Shown here in pieces: positions 23,750-36,590 of a stretch of 64,000 bases of DNA (position 1 is the first letter of the stretch; every line of letters starts with the position of its first letter). The stretch is from Adiantum capillus-veneris (lineage: Eukaryota; Streptophyta; Polypodiopsida; Polypodiales; Pteridaceae), in assembly GCA_014529385.2 (NCBI GenBank), contig CM043953.1:74508872-74572871 (forward strand), written 5' to 3'. The notes under the pieces were generated by a model, which was given only the letters and a program-made list of their open reading frames with translations, was not told the DNA's origin and made no database searches. The translations under genes and the position numbers were made by a program.

Positions 23750-26700
23750 ATGGTGTGACATTATGTGTGTTTCCTAAGTATTATCATTTATTATGGTGCA
23801 TTATGCATTATCTTGGTAATTTGTCTACAGCTGGGGCTGGGCAATTGTATGACATTTCAGGCTTCCTTTTATTTGGACATATGTGCTATGTATGTTGAGA
23901 GTAAGAGAACTTCTCTTGTTTGAGCATGCAGAGGTGTTCTGCTGGATGACTACAGGAGAGAGGCAAGCTGAGAGAATAAGATGCCTATATTTGCAAGCTC
24001 TCCTTCGGCAAGATATGACGTTCTTCGATCAAGAAGTCTCCACAGGGGCGATAGTTGAGGGCATGTCTGCAGACACTTTTGCAATAAAGCAAGCTACAGG
24101 CGAAAAGGTGTGTGATGGTAACTCTTTCCCCTGCCAAAGCCTTTTTTTTTTGCATGCATGAATGCTACGGAGACGATGCTAGACATAGATATGAAGAGGA
24201 TTGCAAATCTAGTGATGCAAGTACCAGGTGTCTGATAAAAACCTGTCTCTCAAGGTAACGTAGAGCCATTCCCAATTCCTTGTCATCAAGACAAGCGGCA
24301 AACTCCATCGAAATGCCCTTGCTTCATGCTCTGTTTGAGTGTGCTCTATTTAGCACAAGATAAAGGACATAAGCTTGGACTTTTTGATGGTGTGCAGGTG
24401 GGGAAGCTAGTTCAAATTGCTGGAAGTGTTATCAGTGGATATGTGATTGCATTCACACAAGGATGGAAGCTGACTATGTTCGTGTCTGCTGTCATTCCTT
24501 TGATTTTAGCATCAGGCTATGTGATGAATCATAGCATCTCCAAGGCCTCTAAAAAGGTTCATGAGGCCAATGCCAATGCTGGTAAAATTGTGGAGCAAGT
24601 CATTAGTGCCATTAAAACTGTAAGTGAACTTTCCTCTACGTGCATGGACAAAGTGTTTGCTCCATCTAACGACGAGATCATGTCTTGTTGTGCAGGTGGC
24701 CCCCTTTTCTGGTGAGAGAAGAGCAGTGATGGCATACAAAATGGCGTTGCAGAAGGCAGATAGGGCAAGCTTTCGTGAGAGCTTGGCAGCTGGCTTGGGG
24801 ATGGGGGGGATTCTCTTTTTCACCTTCAATGTTTATGCTGCAATGCTTTGGTTTGGAGCACAGCTTATTGTGCAGGGAAGTTACACAGGGGGCAAAGTGA
24901 TTACCATCCTCTTCTCTATTATAATCGGAACAGGGTAGGTCAACCTCTTGGGAGACAAAAAATCCCATTAATAAAAAAATATTTCCAATAATTACCCAAA
25001 ACATCAGTCTTACGCAAATTAAAAATACTATTTTGCAGGGCACTGGGTCAGTCAAGCCCTAGCTTAGCAGCATTGGCAGCTGGCTCCGTCGCAGCTCACA
25101 AAATGTCGAAGGTGATAAACAGAGTACCAATGATTGATGTTACTGAAGAAGGTGGTCAAAAATTGAGCTCCTTACAAGGCCATATACATTTCAAGAACAT
25201 TAAGTTTGCATATCCCAGCAGACCAGGATATGAGGTCCTTAACAACTTCACTCTCGCCATCCCTGCATGTACTGTAGCAGCTTTGGTTGGAGAGAGTGGA
25301 AGTGGAAAATCTACAGTTGCTTGCTTACTTGAACGCTTCTATGATCCACTATCGGGTGAGATTCTTATAGATGATATTGACCTGAAAAATCTCAATCTCA
25401 GTTGGTTTCGCCGCCATGTTGGATTAGTTTCCCAAGACCCTATCTTACTGGGAGCTTCAATCAGAGAGAACATAGCTTATGGGCGAGAGGATGCTACGGA
25501 GGAGGAGCTTCATGCTGCAGCCAATCTTGCTAATGCATCCACATTTATTGCTAGTTTGCCCCAAGGTCTGAATACAATGGTTGGACAGGGGGGCTTGCAG
25601 CTTTCTGGTGGACAAAAACAACGGATTGCCATTGCACGGGCAGTGCTTAAGGACCCTCGGATTCTTATTCTAGACGAGGCAACAAGTTCCTTGGATGCAG
25701 AATCAGAGAATTTAGTGCATAAGGCACTTGAACAAATTCAGGTAGAGTATAACGTAGTAATCAGATCTAAGGGCTGAATCAGGATGTCTCATTCTTTGTT
25801 CGAATCTGTACATACTACTGACCATCTGATAACGGCTCTCGTTAAAAATATGCCTGGGCCTGCCCAAACATTATTCTGATAAGCATTGCTTGGTGCTAAC
25901 TGTGAGATGTTCCTTATCACCGCAGGTAAACCGCACAACTCTCATCATTGCCCATCGCTTTACCACAGTGATCCAAGCTCACACTATTGCTGTCCTGCAT
26001 CAGGGAAGGATTATAGAGCAAGGTAACCCTGTAGTTCTGTGTTATTGCTTATTGCAATAACTTGTGTGGTTGTGGCTTCCCTTCCAGTATGCGTGTGGTT
26101 ATGACCTATTTTTCAATCTCTACAATAGCTACTGATGCTTTAACTTGTATGTGAAATGAGTAAAGAACCTTTCTCAACTTCCGACAACACAACACCTTTC
26201 TGCTAACACTTTGCTGTTGTGAAGGGTCTCACTCCGAATTGATGAGCAAGCCAGACGGAGCATTCTTCCAGCTAGTGAACGCACATAGGCTTCAGAATGA
26301 CCAAGAGGAACGCCAGCGATTAAGCAGTATAGATGAAGCTGCCTGCCAGCTCGTTAATGAAACCTCCATACCTCCCTCGACAACATACCACCGAAGTCGT
26401 CATGCTAGACAGATTTCTGGTACCAGGTCAATGTCTTTTGGTAGTCTTGTCAGTATGGCCAGCATCCACGTGGAGGATCCTGAGCTTAGCTGGAATGCTT
26501 CCTCAGACCAATATCCACTCCGCTGCTCTCATTTTATCCGACTGGCCGCATTCAACAAGCCGGAGATTCCTGTTATCCTGCTTGGGTCTCTTGCAGCAGG
26601 ACTTAATGGGGCAGTTATGCCTGTTGTGGGTCTCCTCTTTGCTAAAATTATTTATACATTTTATCAACCACTGGATGAGATTCGTGAGGGATGCCTCGTA

Positions 26701-29700
26701 TGGATCCACCTATTCGTGGTTGTTGCTTGTGTGTCGATGCTACTAGTCCCCCTTCAAAACAGCTGTTTCTGTGTTGCTGGTGAAAAGCTGGTTCGCCGCA
26801 TCCGTCTCCTTACCTTCCACAAGGTGCTGCACCAGAAAATGGCATGGTTTGACAATGGGGAAAACAACAGGTAACGCATCTTTTTCACCAGCACCAAAGT
26901 CTCGAGTTTCAGATAGCAACTGCAGAGCAAATCTTTGGAATAGTTTCTGGTACAGAAGTTTTGGTTGCATCACATATAGCAATATGTCATACAAAAGCAC
27001 ACGTAAACATACACACAGCTTCAAAATATTTTGGATGGTAAAAACAGAGTCATACTGTTGTAGCATGTGAAGCTCACAGAGCACTTTTGACTTAGCCATC
27101 TCACGGAGCACTTTTGACTTAGCCATTTAGCCGGACAACCAGGTTGGGAATAGCAGCGAGTGGAGCAACACATGATGAAGTTGTACTTTAGGGCACTGTT
27201 GACTTGCTGCTCGCTTCTCTTCGCACAGGATAGCGGATAGCTTCTTGAGGCACCTCGCTACACCTACACCGTGTCAGTGTTCCATAAGTCCCCACCTTAC
27301 TTCCAATCAGAGTTGTGCTCCTGAGACCCACCTTGAAACTGTCAGGCCATTTGAGTCTGGAAAGCAGGACCTGCTCAACTAGTCCTGCTTACTCTTTTAC
27401 TACTTTCTTACTCGGTAGACCCATAAAGCAGAAATCATCGTCACATGCAAACCCCCCTACAGCCCCAGCATCCTCTTGACAGAGCCCGAAAACCCATAAT
27501 ATGTCGCTTGCATAGCTAGAGTCTCAAGAGAGGTAATAGCCTACAGGTGTTTCTTTTTTTTAACCAACTGAACAATGGCCACAGAATGAGTGACCTGCTG
27601 TAATATACCTGATAAGAAACAATAACTTCTTAGAAATCAAAGGCCAAAAAATGAAACAGATAACTTCCACCTGTGCATACTGGGTTTAGAGCATTGAAAC
27701 TCACCTCCACAAGGACAAAATACTCCAGTAGGGTCCACTGAGTTTAAGCGAATAATTATCTTAGCGCAGTGGTTGCTGGGTGATTAAATTTTGAATTATA
27801 GCTTACTGTATTTTCCCTTTTGCTTGCAGCGGTATTATCAGCTCTCGACTTCTTCGCGATGCATCTCATATGCGGAGCTTGGTGGGAGATGCAATGGCTT
27901 TGATTGTACAAAATCTGAGCACAATTGTTGTGGGCCTGTTTATAGCCATGTCCACTTGCTGGCAACTAGCCCTTCTTTTCATTGGCTTGCTTCCTTTCTA
28001 TGGCTTGGATGGGATCATGCAAATCAAGCTTGGAGAAACCTTTGATATTCAAGCAAAGGTGCACACAGCTAAGCTCAATTGCGTTTGTAAAGACCAATCC
28101 TTTATGTCTGCATTAAGTTCAGTCCAGCTTTGATTTGTGCCAGTGTATATGTGGATGTGTGTGTGCATGCATGCATGCGTGGGGCCCCTGTGGACATACA
28201 ATTTCTAACATTTCCACTCTGGAATGTAATGAAATAGGCCATGTATGATGAATCAAGCCAAATTGCACATGAAGCACTCAGTAGCATCAGGACGGTGGCA
28301 TCCTTTTGTGCAGAGAAGAAAGTCTTCAGTATCTACCAAAACAAAAGTATCAACTGTGTGAAGGCTGGCGTTCACAGAGCTTTGATTGGAGGACTTGGAT
28401 TAGGGGTGTCCTACGTCATAATGTATGGATCTTTGGGGCTGAGTTTCTGGGTTGGAGGCCGTCTTGTCTTCTCTAGAAAGGTCACATTCGACGGCTTTAT
28501 CAAGGTAAAAACTTACAATGACAAGCACTTGCATAAAAAGAAACTTAAAAGTGTTGTAGGTAGTTGCGGGTGTGTATCAAATGAATTGCAAATTTCTTTC
28601 TTACTAATAGTAAATAGAAATTGAGGAACACAGTATAACCTTTTGGATGGTGTTTTGTATTTTGGTGGTGGGTTTTTAACTATTTGTTGTAATATGATGT
28701 GACATTGTGATCTGGTAGTATTTTGAACGTCTTCCCCAGGATGTCTTAACACACAAGATAATGATATACCCCTGAAGTAATGAACTCATAAATGCACGTT
28801 TGCTGCAGACCTTTCTGGCCATTGAGCTAAGCGCATTCGCCGTATCTCTCTCTGTGGCAGTTGCCCCTGACATTGCCAGTGTGAAACCAGCTGTTGCCTC
28901 CATTCTTTCTATGCTTGATCTCAAATGCGAAGACCTATCCTGTGGGACCAAGCTGAAGAGGTTGAAAGGAGAAGTGAAGTTTCAAAATGTTTATTTTTCG
29001 TATCCATCAAGGCCAGATGCTCAAATATTTCATGATTTAAGCTTCACTCTACAAGCTGGCAAAGTAAGCGATGTTTTGTCTTATTCTCCTTTTATCTAAA
29101 GATATTCTGACAATGACCATAATACAGCCGTAACAAAATTTATGACTCTACATGCCTGATTGGGAATAGAAATTGAATGCTTACTTGAAAGTAAATATAG
29201 TGTAAATAACTAAAGGATTGTGTAAATCAAAATGACATCAACTGGGCCACAGAGAAACTGTGACTTTCACTTTGCTGAATGACTGACCTCATAGATGTAT
29301 GGTAACCCAAATAGGAAAGCTCCAAACCTGAGACCACATAGACCAGATGCAGCAAGCCAAAGGGCAAAACAGAAATCCATGTCTGCAATCTTCCAAAACT
29401 GCAATAACGAGGAAACATGAACCGTTGGACATGTTTCCTTTACAATGGCCAGAGACCACTCAACAAGACCTGCCAAACAAAAAAGTTGCTCACCAAGTAG
29501 AATTTCCAGAGCTATACACATGTTTATGTTAGCTTCCGAAGTTAAGTCGGTCAAGGAACTTGAGAACAATATGATCAAGAACTCTCTTTGCAGGATTTGG
29601 TTAATAAACTGACAAACTTTATGCTGATGTGTGAGCAGAGTCTTGCAATTGTGGGAGAGAGTGGAGGAGGAAAGTCCACAGTCATCTCCCTGGTACAGAG

Positions 29701-30301
29701 GTTTTATGATCCACAAGATGGGTGCATTCTACTTGATAAAGTAAACATCAAAGACCTGCAGATGAGGTGGTTACGGAGGCAGATGGGGCTGGTGAGTCAG
29801 GAGCCCCTCTTGTTCAATGACACAATTCGTGCGAACATTAAGTATGGGCTAGAAGGGGATGCTGAGGTTTCTGAAGAAGAAATGCAAAAGGCTGCAGAAA
29901 TTGCCAATGCACACAAATTTATATCCAGCCTTCCCTTAGGCTATGATAGCATGGTTGGGGAGAAGGGGGTGCAACTCTCCGGTGGGCAGAAGCAGAGGAT
30001 TGCCATAGCAAGGGCTATGGTGAGGGACCCCAAGATATTGTTGCTTGATGAAGCTACCAGTGCTTTGGATACTGAGGCTGAGCTTCATGTACAAAAAGCG
30101 CTGGAAAAGGCTGTCGATGGAAGGTCTACTCTTGTGGTTGCACACAGACTTGGAACCATTCGCAATGCCAATCAAATTGTGGTCCTAAAGAATGGCTGCA
30201 TTGCTGAGTATGGCAGCCACGAGGAGCTTGTAGTGCGTAAAAATGGCCTCTATGCAGCCCTTGTGAGGATTTCCTCTACAAGTGAAATGATAGCCAAGTA
30301 G
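23223..30301 (+). CDS. ABCB: Full-length ABC transporter, subfamily B (P-glycoprotein/MDR-like)
   Basis: Twelve exons fit one frame: 23223-23428, 23580-23653, 23932-24107, 24398-24619, 24696-24934, 25039-25741, 25926-26022, 26225-26870, 27830-28058, 28238-28504, 28809-29063 and 29639-30301. They sum to 3777 nt, or 1258 residues, the usual size of plant ABCB pumps. The order is TMD1-NBD1-TMD2-NBD2. NBD1 (exon 6-7) has Walker [35 protein letters not shown] and IIAHR. NBD2 has [34 protein letters not shown] and VVAHR. All catalytic residues are present. Such proteins are membrane exporters; some plant relatives move auxin, but the substrate cannot be told here. The exon 1/2 junction is the least sure: GT at 23429 keeps frame, while the GC at 23436 does not. 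[14 protein letters not shown] at exon 3 matches the family well. No stop or shift was found. Confidence 0.93.
23701..23747. repeat. (GA)n microsatellite in ABCB intron 2
   Basis: About 23 GA units shortly after the exon 2 donor GTAAGT at 23654. It is intronic and therefore unlikely to alter the protein. Confidence 0.9.
26871..27829 (+). other. Longest ABCB intron, with short tandem duplication
   Basis: The 959-bp intron 8 runs from donor GTAACG to acceptor TTGCTTGCAG. At about 27075-27126 the segment GAGCACTTTTGACTTAGCCAT occurs twice in tandem (about 27-bp period). No inserted element with ends was found. Confidence 0.75.
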
Positions 30302-30870
30302 TGTGCCAACTGCACAGTAGCACAACCCTGTAAAGAAATGTTTGTATCAACCTGAGCGAACCCACTGACATCCCCACAACCAGGGGGACCCCACTCAATC
30401 ATTCTTTATCCTACTATTCTTGTACAACTCAATGAAGCTCTGACTTGGTATGCCATAGATTTACCAAATTGCACATCGCCACAATGTCTTTTGCAGCTTG
30501 AGCGCACTCCGACAGCAGGTTGCTCATAGAGAGGGTCAAGAATGTAACTTGGCCTCAACCTTGACGCTGCTGAGACGCATGTACCATTCTTCAGCAAGTG
30601 GATACATTGTACAAACTTGATCTTCAATAGTTCTATAATGGTATGTGGCTCTTTCACCATCCTCAAGAGTAACATCCTCAAATATGTCAGCCCCATCAGG
30701 ACCGAAGGGGTGGCACCTTCTCCCATGTAGCACTAGGGATAGTGATCTCTAATTCAGTGTTGATGTATACTCTGCAAACACTATATATTCCCTAGGTATC
30801 ATCAAATTATAAGAGTAACTTCAGTGTCCTCGTTCACAACCTGGTTTTTGTAAGTTGTCATGTGTATAGC

Positions 30871-30876
30871 AATAAA
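30871..30876 (+). terminator. Candidate polyadenylation signal of ABCB
   Basis: AATAAA about 570 bp after the stop codon. It is the first canonical hexamer noted on the plus strand downstream; plant signals are loose, so the true 3' end may be closer. Confidence 0.25.
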
Positions 30877-31662
30877 TACCACTGCTTCCTTGTCTCCACG
30901 CATAACATGTGTGTATGTATGCAGGCAGTTGACTTGAAGCATTGTATCACGGCAAGCACTAGTGTCTCTAGCCCTGAGCTAAATTACAAAAATGATAGGG
31001 TAATTTAAATTCCTATCTCAATCAGAGTTGTCATTACTGAGTGCACAAGAGTGCGATTTCTTCTTGCCAGAGGCTTTTACTACTCCGCTGTGATCTGCCA
31101 CCATGCTTGTGACTACCAGCTACCTGCGCATCTTCGGTATTCTTTGGACTCGAACACCACTCCACCAACAATATGGTTCAGTGAAACATCAGTTCATATC
31201 ATTCCACAGTTGAAAGTGGAGATGACGAAAGTACTGATGCAGGCAATAATTTTCGCCCATTAGTAGGCAGAAACCACTTAGCAAGGTGCTGTGACACTAC
31301 CTACAGGAATGAAAAAATTTACTAACAAGGTTTCCGATTTTACCTCGTATCAGAGACGGAATCTGCTGCGCCATCTATCTTCCTCCGGAACACCGAGAGA
31401 ACTCATCGGCTTCCGTGCATTCTACTGGCACAATTCGATCTCTGAGATGATGGCCATGGCAAGACATCCACGGATTCCACGGTCCACCAGGCTGCCAGAG
31501 AAGAGGGAACTCGGAAGAGTCGAGAGAGAGAGAGAGACAGAGAGACACCTTTACACTAACCCCTCTAAAAGCAGGCACGTGTTACAGCCAAATTTCTTTT
31601 TTGAGCTGCCATCCCCCTCCACACTATCTGGCACGGGCGTCTTCAAATGCGATCTTTGGTTG

Positions 31663-31907
31663 TAAATTCGGGACATTTGGTAAATTCGGGGAGAAAAGTA
31701 AATTCGGGAAGGCTTCTACATTCGGGGCAATCCCGACACCTATATCTTGAACACGCGACCACCCCACTGCGAACCATATGCACTAACCACTACGCTCGTA
31801 TGCGTTCGTTGAAATATAGGGGATTCGAGTATGTCATATTGTAAATGTCGACCGATTAGTAAATTCGGGGCAAATTTGTAAATTCAGCAAGACTAGTAAA
31901 TTTGGGG
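31663..31907. repeat. 18-bp minisatellite GTAAATTCGGG, split
   Basis: TAAATTCGGG or close variants start at 31663, 31681, 31699, 31718, 31860, 31879 and 31896, that is, every 17-19 bp on each side of a ~130-bp interruption. The interruption contains the tRNA-like sequence listed separately. Confidence 0.75.
31735..31808 (-). repeat. tRNA-derived SINE head
   Basis: The minus strand reads GAGCGTAGTGGTTAGTGCAT (A-box-like, about 31780-31800) followed about 25 bp later by GTGTTCAAGAT (B-box-like, about 31744-31755). The spacing is that of a tRNA. It sits inside the 18-bp minisatellite, so it probably inserted there. It lacks a matched acceptor stem, so it is not a tRNA gene. Confidence 0.5.
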
Positions 31908-32164
31908 CAACCGTCGAATCTGACGGTCCACAATTGGCACGCCCCCCGTTTTTCTCCTCCACCATTGACCCCATTTGAGCACGCCCGTGTGATACAGTGA
32001 TGAGGGTCCGTCCCGCCGAGCTCTTCGAAGTTGGTGCATCACTGTAATAAGAGGTGGGTCACACTCAGGGCTAGCAAGGGGAAGCGACCATGAAATCTCC
32101 CTTTTTTGGCAGATTTCCTAGCCTCTCGTAGCGTTGCTGCTAGTCCTCCTGAAAATGAAGGGGC

Positions 32165-32512
32165 TAAGGCCCCTGTCACACACGGGCGGCAGACAGGCCG
32201 TAAAATCGAAACTTGGACGCCCAGCTTGTCACACAACGCGGACAGACATTAAGTATTTACTTTTCAAGCTCAACAACATCCAATAGCTGTAGCCCATGTG
32301 GAACGTGTTCCGTGATCTCTGGCTCCCATGCCGGGTTCAAGTCCTCTAGATGAATTTTGCTTTGCTTGTTTTGCGGTTGTCCGCTAGTGAGGGAAGATGG
32401 GAGAGGGGTCTGTTGCGGGAGATTTTGAGGAGTTCGGATGACGTCTTCTTCCAATCATCTTTTGTCCCCTCATCCTCACACATCTAGGGGGACGTGTGTG
32501 ACAGAGGCCTAA
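32165..32512. mobile_element. 342-bp TIR element (MITE), PIF/Harbinger-like
   Basis: Terminal inverted repeats GGCCCCTGTCACACACG (32168-32184) and, on the opposite strand, GGCCTCTGTCACACACG (ending 32509) differ at one base. TAA occurs immediately outside both ends (32165-32167 and 32510-32512). A 3-bp TAA duplication with GG-starting TIRs is typical of PIF/Harbinger elements. A degenerate internal copy TTGTCACACAACGCGGACAG lies at about 32226. No transposase is present, so it is non-autonomous. Confidence 0.78.
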
Positions 32513-32794
32513 GCTATAACTTAGGCGATGCAAAACTGAGCGCATTTGTCTCCCGATTTCAACCAATTAGCTAGTTACTTTGTTAGTATACAACTCCGTT
32601 CAACAAACTTGCTTCTCCTTGCTCCACATGTCATGGCCTTTTCAACAGCACACACCAACTCTTTTATCGAACGACGTAGGGATCTCTATAGCTTTCTAGA
32701 GCCAAGGCAGGAATGCAGTCGTGATTGGCACTGTCTTGGTCAATATGTATGTGAAGCGAGGGCTCAACGAGGGCCTCTCTTCAGATGGAATCAC

Positions 32795-33372
32795 CTATGC
32801 ATGACCTAGCCGGCAATGCCACAACTCAATAGACGGCAGCTCGTCTATAGATATGTAATCATGACCAACATCTGACACATGCATGGAATACAAGGTACCA
32901 TGCTTCTGACCTCTGAGTACAACAAGATTACCTTTGCGTACTATCCACGAACCATTGCCAAATGTGGTGTTGTAGCCCAAATCATCAAGCTGACCAACAG
33001 AAATCAAGCTTTTAGTCAACTTGGGCACATGTCTGACATTACATAAAGTAAAGTGCATGCCATTCCTTAGATGCAATTTGACAATTTTGACACCCTCAAT
33101 GTCTAGTGCATATGCATCACCAAGTCTAGTTCATAAGCATCACCAAGTCTCACTTTGCCACAAGAGTGAGAATAAGTAGAGAACCACTCTCTATGTGGTG
33201 TCACATGGAAACTCACACCAGAATCTACTATCCAATTTTGTGCATACTGTGCATCTTTTGTAACAAGAGCCTTGACAGGTAGATCTGCTATAAAGACCAA
33301 TACATCAGAGGTAAGTGGCATAACAACCACGAGAAGAGTCTCTACAATAGGAGCATTTGAAGACTCTGGCAC
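32795..33372 (-). pseudogene. Copia protease and GAG-pre-integrase fragment
   Basis: The minus-strand frame 33103-33372 contains NWIVDSGVSFHVTPHREWF, a Copia retropepsin active site (DSG). The frame 32795-33076 contains LKSLISVGQLDDLG-type sequence and ends WHCRLGHA, the start of the pre-integrase zinc domain. Two frames are needed, with a small duplication around 33105-33145 between them. The element stops abruptly at about 32795; integrase, RT and RNase H are absent, so it is 3'-truncated. Confidence 0.85.
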
Positions 33373-33468
33373 ATTGATCTCCTCTAACTTTGCTTTGCCC
33401 TTGTTTGAATTATCAGACTTAGAAGTTTCACCGGATTGTTTATCCTTCTTGCTTTGCTGCCATTTCCT

Positions 33469-34240
33469 TCAATCCTTCTTCACATGCCCTTTTTTATGGC
33501 AGTGATAGGACTCAACATTACGCATAGAACCCCGAGACTTACTGCGTGAGCCCCCACGTTCCTTGATTTTGGCACGACTTTGAGTGCAACCCCTCTGTCT
33601 ATCACTAGCAACATACGCATCACCATCCTTCTTGCCTTCGAGAGATTTCCTGCAAATCTCCTCAGTAAACAGACTCCCAAGGACGTCATTGTACACTAAA
33701 CCGGTACCAGGTGTTGAGTTGCTAATTGCAATACAGAACGTATCCCAAGACGAGAGTAAACTGTATAGTAAGAAGATACATTTGATTTCCTCATCGAAGA
33801 CCAAACCCTGAGTGGTCAACTGAGTGAAAATGATATTGAACTCATTAATGTAAGTAGAAATAGTGCCCTCTTTCTTCATACGAAGGTCAAACAACTTCTT
33901 CATCAAAAAAACCTTATTAGTGGCACTTTTGTTCTCATAACTGGAACATAACTTATCCCATACATCTCTAGCAATCCTTTCTCCAACTATAGTAAAGTAC
34001 ACAGATTCAGCCAAATGCAAACGGAGGGTAGATTTGGCCTTAGCATCAAGTTTCTCCCACTCAACATCTGTATACTCGCCCTTTGGGCGCTCCATGATAG
34101 GATCCAGCTGGCCTTTTTGTATAAGAACATCTTGAATCTACTCTTTCTAGATAGCAAAATTTGTCCCATCAAATTTCCGGATATTGTAAATATCCTTTTC
34201 ACCACTAGATGGCATGGCTGCAAGCTAAAGATAATATGGC
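33469..34240 (-). pseudogene. Copia gag (second family)
   Basis: The minus-strand frame 33469-34095 gives a UBN2-type Gag: AKSTLRLHLAESVYFTIV, ARDVWDKLCSSYENKSATNK, LFDLRMKKEGTISTYINEFN, then a basic Arg/Ser-rich tail and YHCHKKGHVKKD, a CCHC knuckle. The upstream sequence to about 34214 in other frames supplies the N-terminus, with a stop and shift near 34100. The sequence differs clearly from the Copia at 5.1-10.2 kb, so it is another family. Confidence 0.87.
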
Positions 34241-35360
34241 GATAAACACTGGTAATTTTGAAAAAAATTTGGCAGAGTTTTCCCAAAAAAATTGATAGAA
34301 TCTCAATCCAAAACTATCACAAGAGATCAATAAAGCATCAAAAGTAATGCTCTCAGAGCATAAGACATGCGCATCAACCACTAACTCTCACTAACTGTGC
34401 ATAAACAGTCAAAAAAACTGACCCAAGACTGCCAACACGGCGTCAAATTCACCTAGCCCTCTCTATGCATATCCTATGGTGAGGCCACGAAAAAGGGGTA
34501 TCCCAGCAACCTGTGTCACCGAAAGGATCTCAACATTCGAGAATCCCCTAGCTCAAGAAAACCTCATGCTATCTATCCTCACAAAAGGTTATGCGGACAA
34601 GAAACTAGCCCAGTCTCAAAAAGGTCCTCCAAACCGAGTTTTAGAAAAGGTCGGGACTGCCAAAAACAAGACAAATTGACTCCACAAAAGGTACATATGG
34701 TAGTTTTTGCAACTCAACGTACATCCACTGTCAACAATACTACAAGGTGCAGTATACGCACTCAAACAGGTGCCAAACAAAATGAGCAAGCAGTAAACAA
34801 ATGCCTGCGGGGAGTAAAACCGCTCTCAAAAGAGCTCAAGCACTACCAAAAGTGCCAAAACAATGCATATGTGCATTAAATACTCCCACTGAAATCTATG
34901 TTGATGCTAAACACCGCAACCTGTAAGAAACTTGGATGTCCTATATGTATGCAAGAACTTGTGAGGAGATGGATGACTCAAAAACCCGAGACAATGTCGA
35001 TGCCGAAAAGTGCTCCTAATCAGTCCATAAACACCATCTCAATAGCACATAATAGCCATAAAGCGGCTATATACCATCCCAAAATAGTCTTTGAACAACC
35101 TGCACCTGTGTCTTATACCTGTACCTGTAGTTGTAGCAAAAGTGGAGTTGAAAAATACAACTCCTGAAGCGTAGCTCGAATGAAGCTTTCGACTGCACGA
35201 ACAGCTTCGAAAGGGGGGTAAAGCCCCAGGACGCTTGGTGGAGACGCTCTCGGAACGCTGAATTTTCCGATGCCAAAATCAAAAACTTGTTTACACTTTT
35301 GAAAGTGCGCGCGCGTGCCGACGCAAAAGCGGCAAGCACAAACCCTGCTCTGATCCCAGT
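34241..35360 (-). other. Leader of second Copia element, primer-site-like end
   Basis: Noncoding on the minus strand. At 35348-35359 the minus strand reads TGGGATCAGAGC, one base from the initiator-Met primer site, followed by sequence starting TTCAACACA on the LTR side. The LTR itself appears cut off at about 35400, where an unrelated plus-strand element begins. Confidence 0.5.
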
Positions 35361-35729
35361 TGAATGTGTCGCGGGAAGCGTGTGCAAGTGCAAGCTTGCT
35401 TAAGTTTAGGTTGGGTTCCCACCTAGGCTTTCGAAGTTAAAGAGGGAAGATCCAAAAGTTCATAGGCCATTTCCATTACTTTGGTATCAGAGCATTAGGT
35501 TTCTCTTTTCTTGCTTAAGAACAGAGGTCCTTAAGTAGCCTATTAATGGATGATTTTGTTAATTATATTAGGGTAAGTGGGACTGGGATCTATTATCGAT
35601 TTTGTTGAGCCCACTATGTGGGATATGGTGCACACCTCGGGAGCTTTGGTCTTAATAATGGAGTCTTTTTAGACTTGCCTTTCGAAGTTAAAGAGGGAAG
35701 ATCCAAAAGTCCCTTCCTACTTCAATTAC

Positions 35730-36590
35730 AATAGGGGAAGATCTTCGCTGCCGATGAATATAGCTAAGACCTACAAGAATCTTTTCCAAAGATTAAAGGG
35801 GTTATATCCATCTCACAGGAAAGGCAAAAAGGGCTGCTGCTAATAAGCACAAAAGAGCCTTAGCTTTTAAGGAAAATGACTGGGTCTTGCTAAAGTTTCT
35901 CGAGGCTCATCTGAGGCATATTACGGGCAAGAGTCCTACGGACCACCAAGAGTATGATGCTAAACTAGCAAAAAGATACTAGGGTAGAGGAGCCAGTAGG
36001 GGGACGGGTAACTTGGGGAGCTTGAATCTCTCTCCTCCAAGCTCAATTTTTTACACTGAGTAGCTCAATTTAATCGCCTTTTCGCAAGCTTTCAGGAAAA
36101 ATAATTTGGGATTGGTCGGGTTTGAGAGTCGGTAGTTGCGGCGCGATTTTCGGAATCAAGTGTATCAAAAATCGGCATGAATAAGAACACCAATGGGGGC
36201 TAAAAGAGGTAAAATGCAGCCACAGCGTCTTGAACCCATGCCTTGGCCAATGAGAAGGCTTTATTTCGAATTAACTAGCCGTTTCAACTCTTCTTTTTTG
36301 TTCTTCTTTTGGTCCCCAAACATATTAAAACTAAGGTTCATGTGTCTTTTCTCTGGGGGCCGTACCACAACTGTCCCCTCTACCCTATGGTCCTTAAAAT
36401 TCTTAAGCCAGTCAATGATATGGCTTATCAATTGAAGTTGCCCAACCATTGGCTCATGCACCATGTTTCCCATGAGAACCTGCATAAGCCTTACAAAGGA
36501 GCACCATCAAAAGAAGAAATAGTTGTTGCAGACCCTCCAAAAATCAAAGATCAAGAAGAAGTACTTCAACCCGAGTCCATCCTATGACAT
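35730..36590 (+). pseudogene. Gypsy integrase C-terminal fragments
   Basis: 35730-35980 is homologous to the GKIFAADEYS...KRYYGPF segment of the other Gypsy. 36345-36590 resumes with LKPVNDMAYQLKLPNHWLMHH and KPYKGAP and ends DQEEVLQPESIL. About 360 bp of unrelated sequence lies between. Stops and shifts are frequent. Confidence 0.8.

Noticed and set aside
30406-30733. Minus-strand open frames just after the ABCB stop, with protein-like composition
   Set aside because: No start context, motif or splice pattern could be tied to them and two frames compete; they lie in the likely ABCB 3' region.
34476-35167. Plus-strand frames between the Copia gag and its primer site
   Set aside because: They lie antisense in the noncoding leader of a minus-strand Copia element and show no motif.
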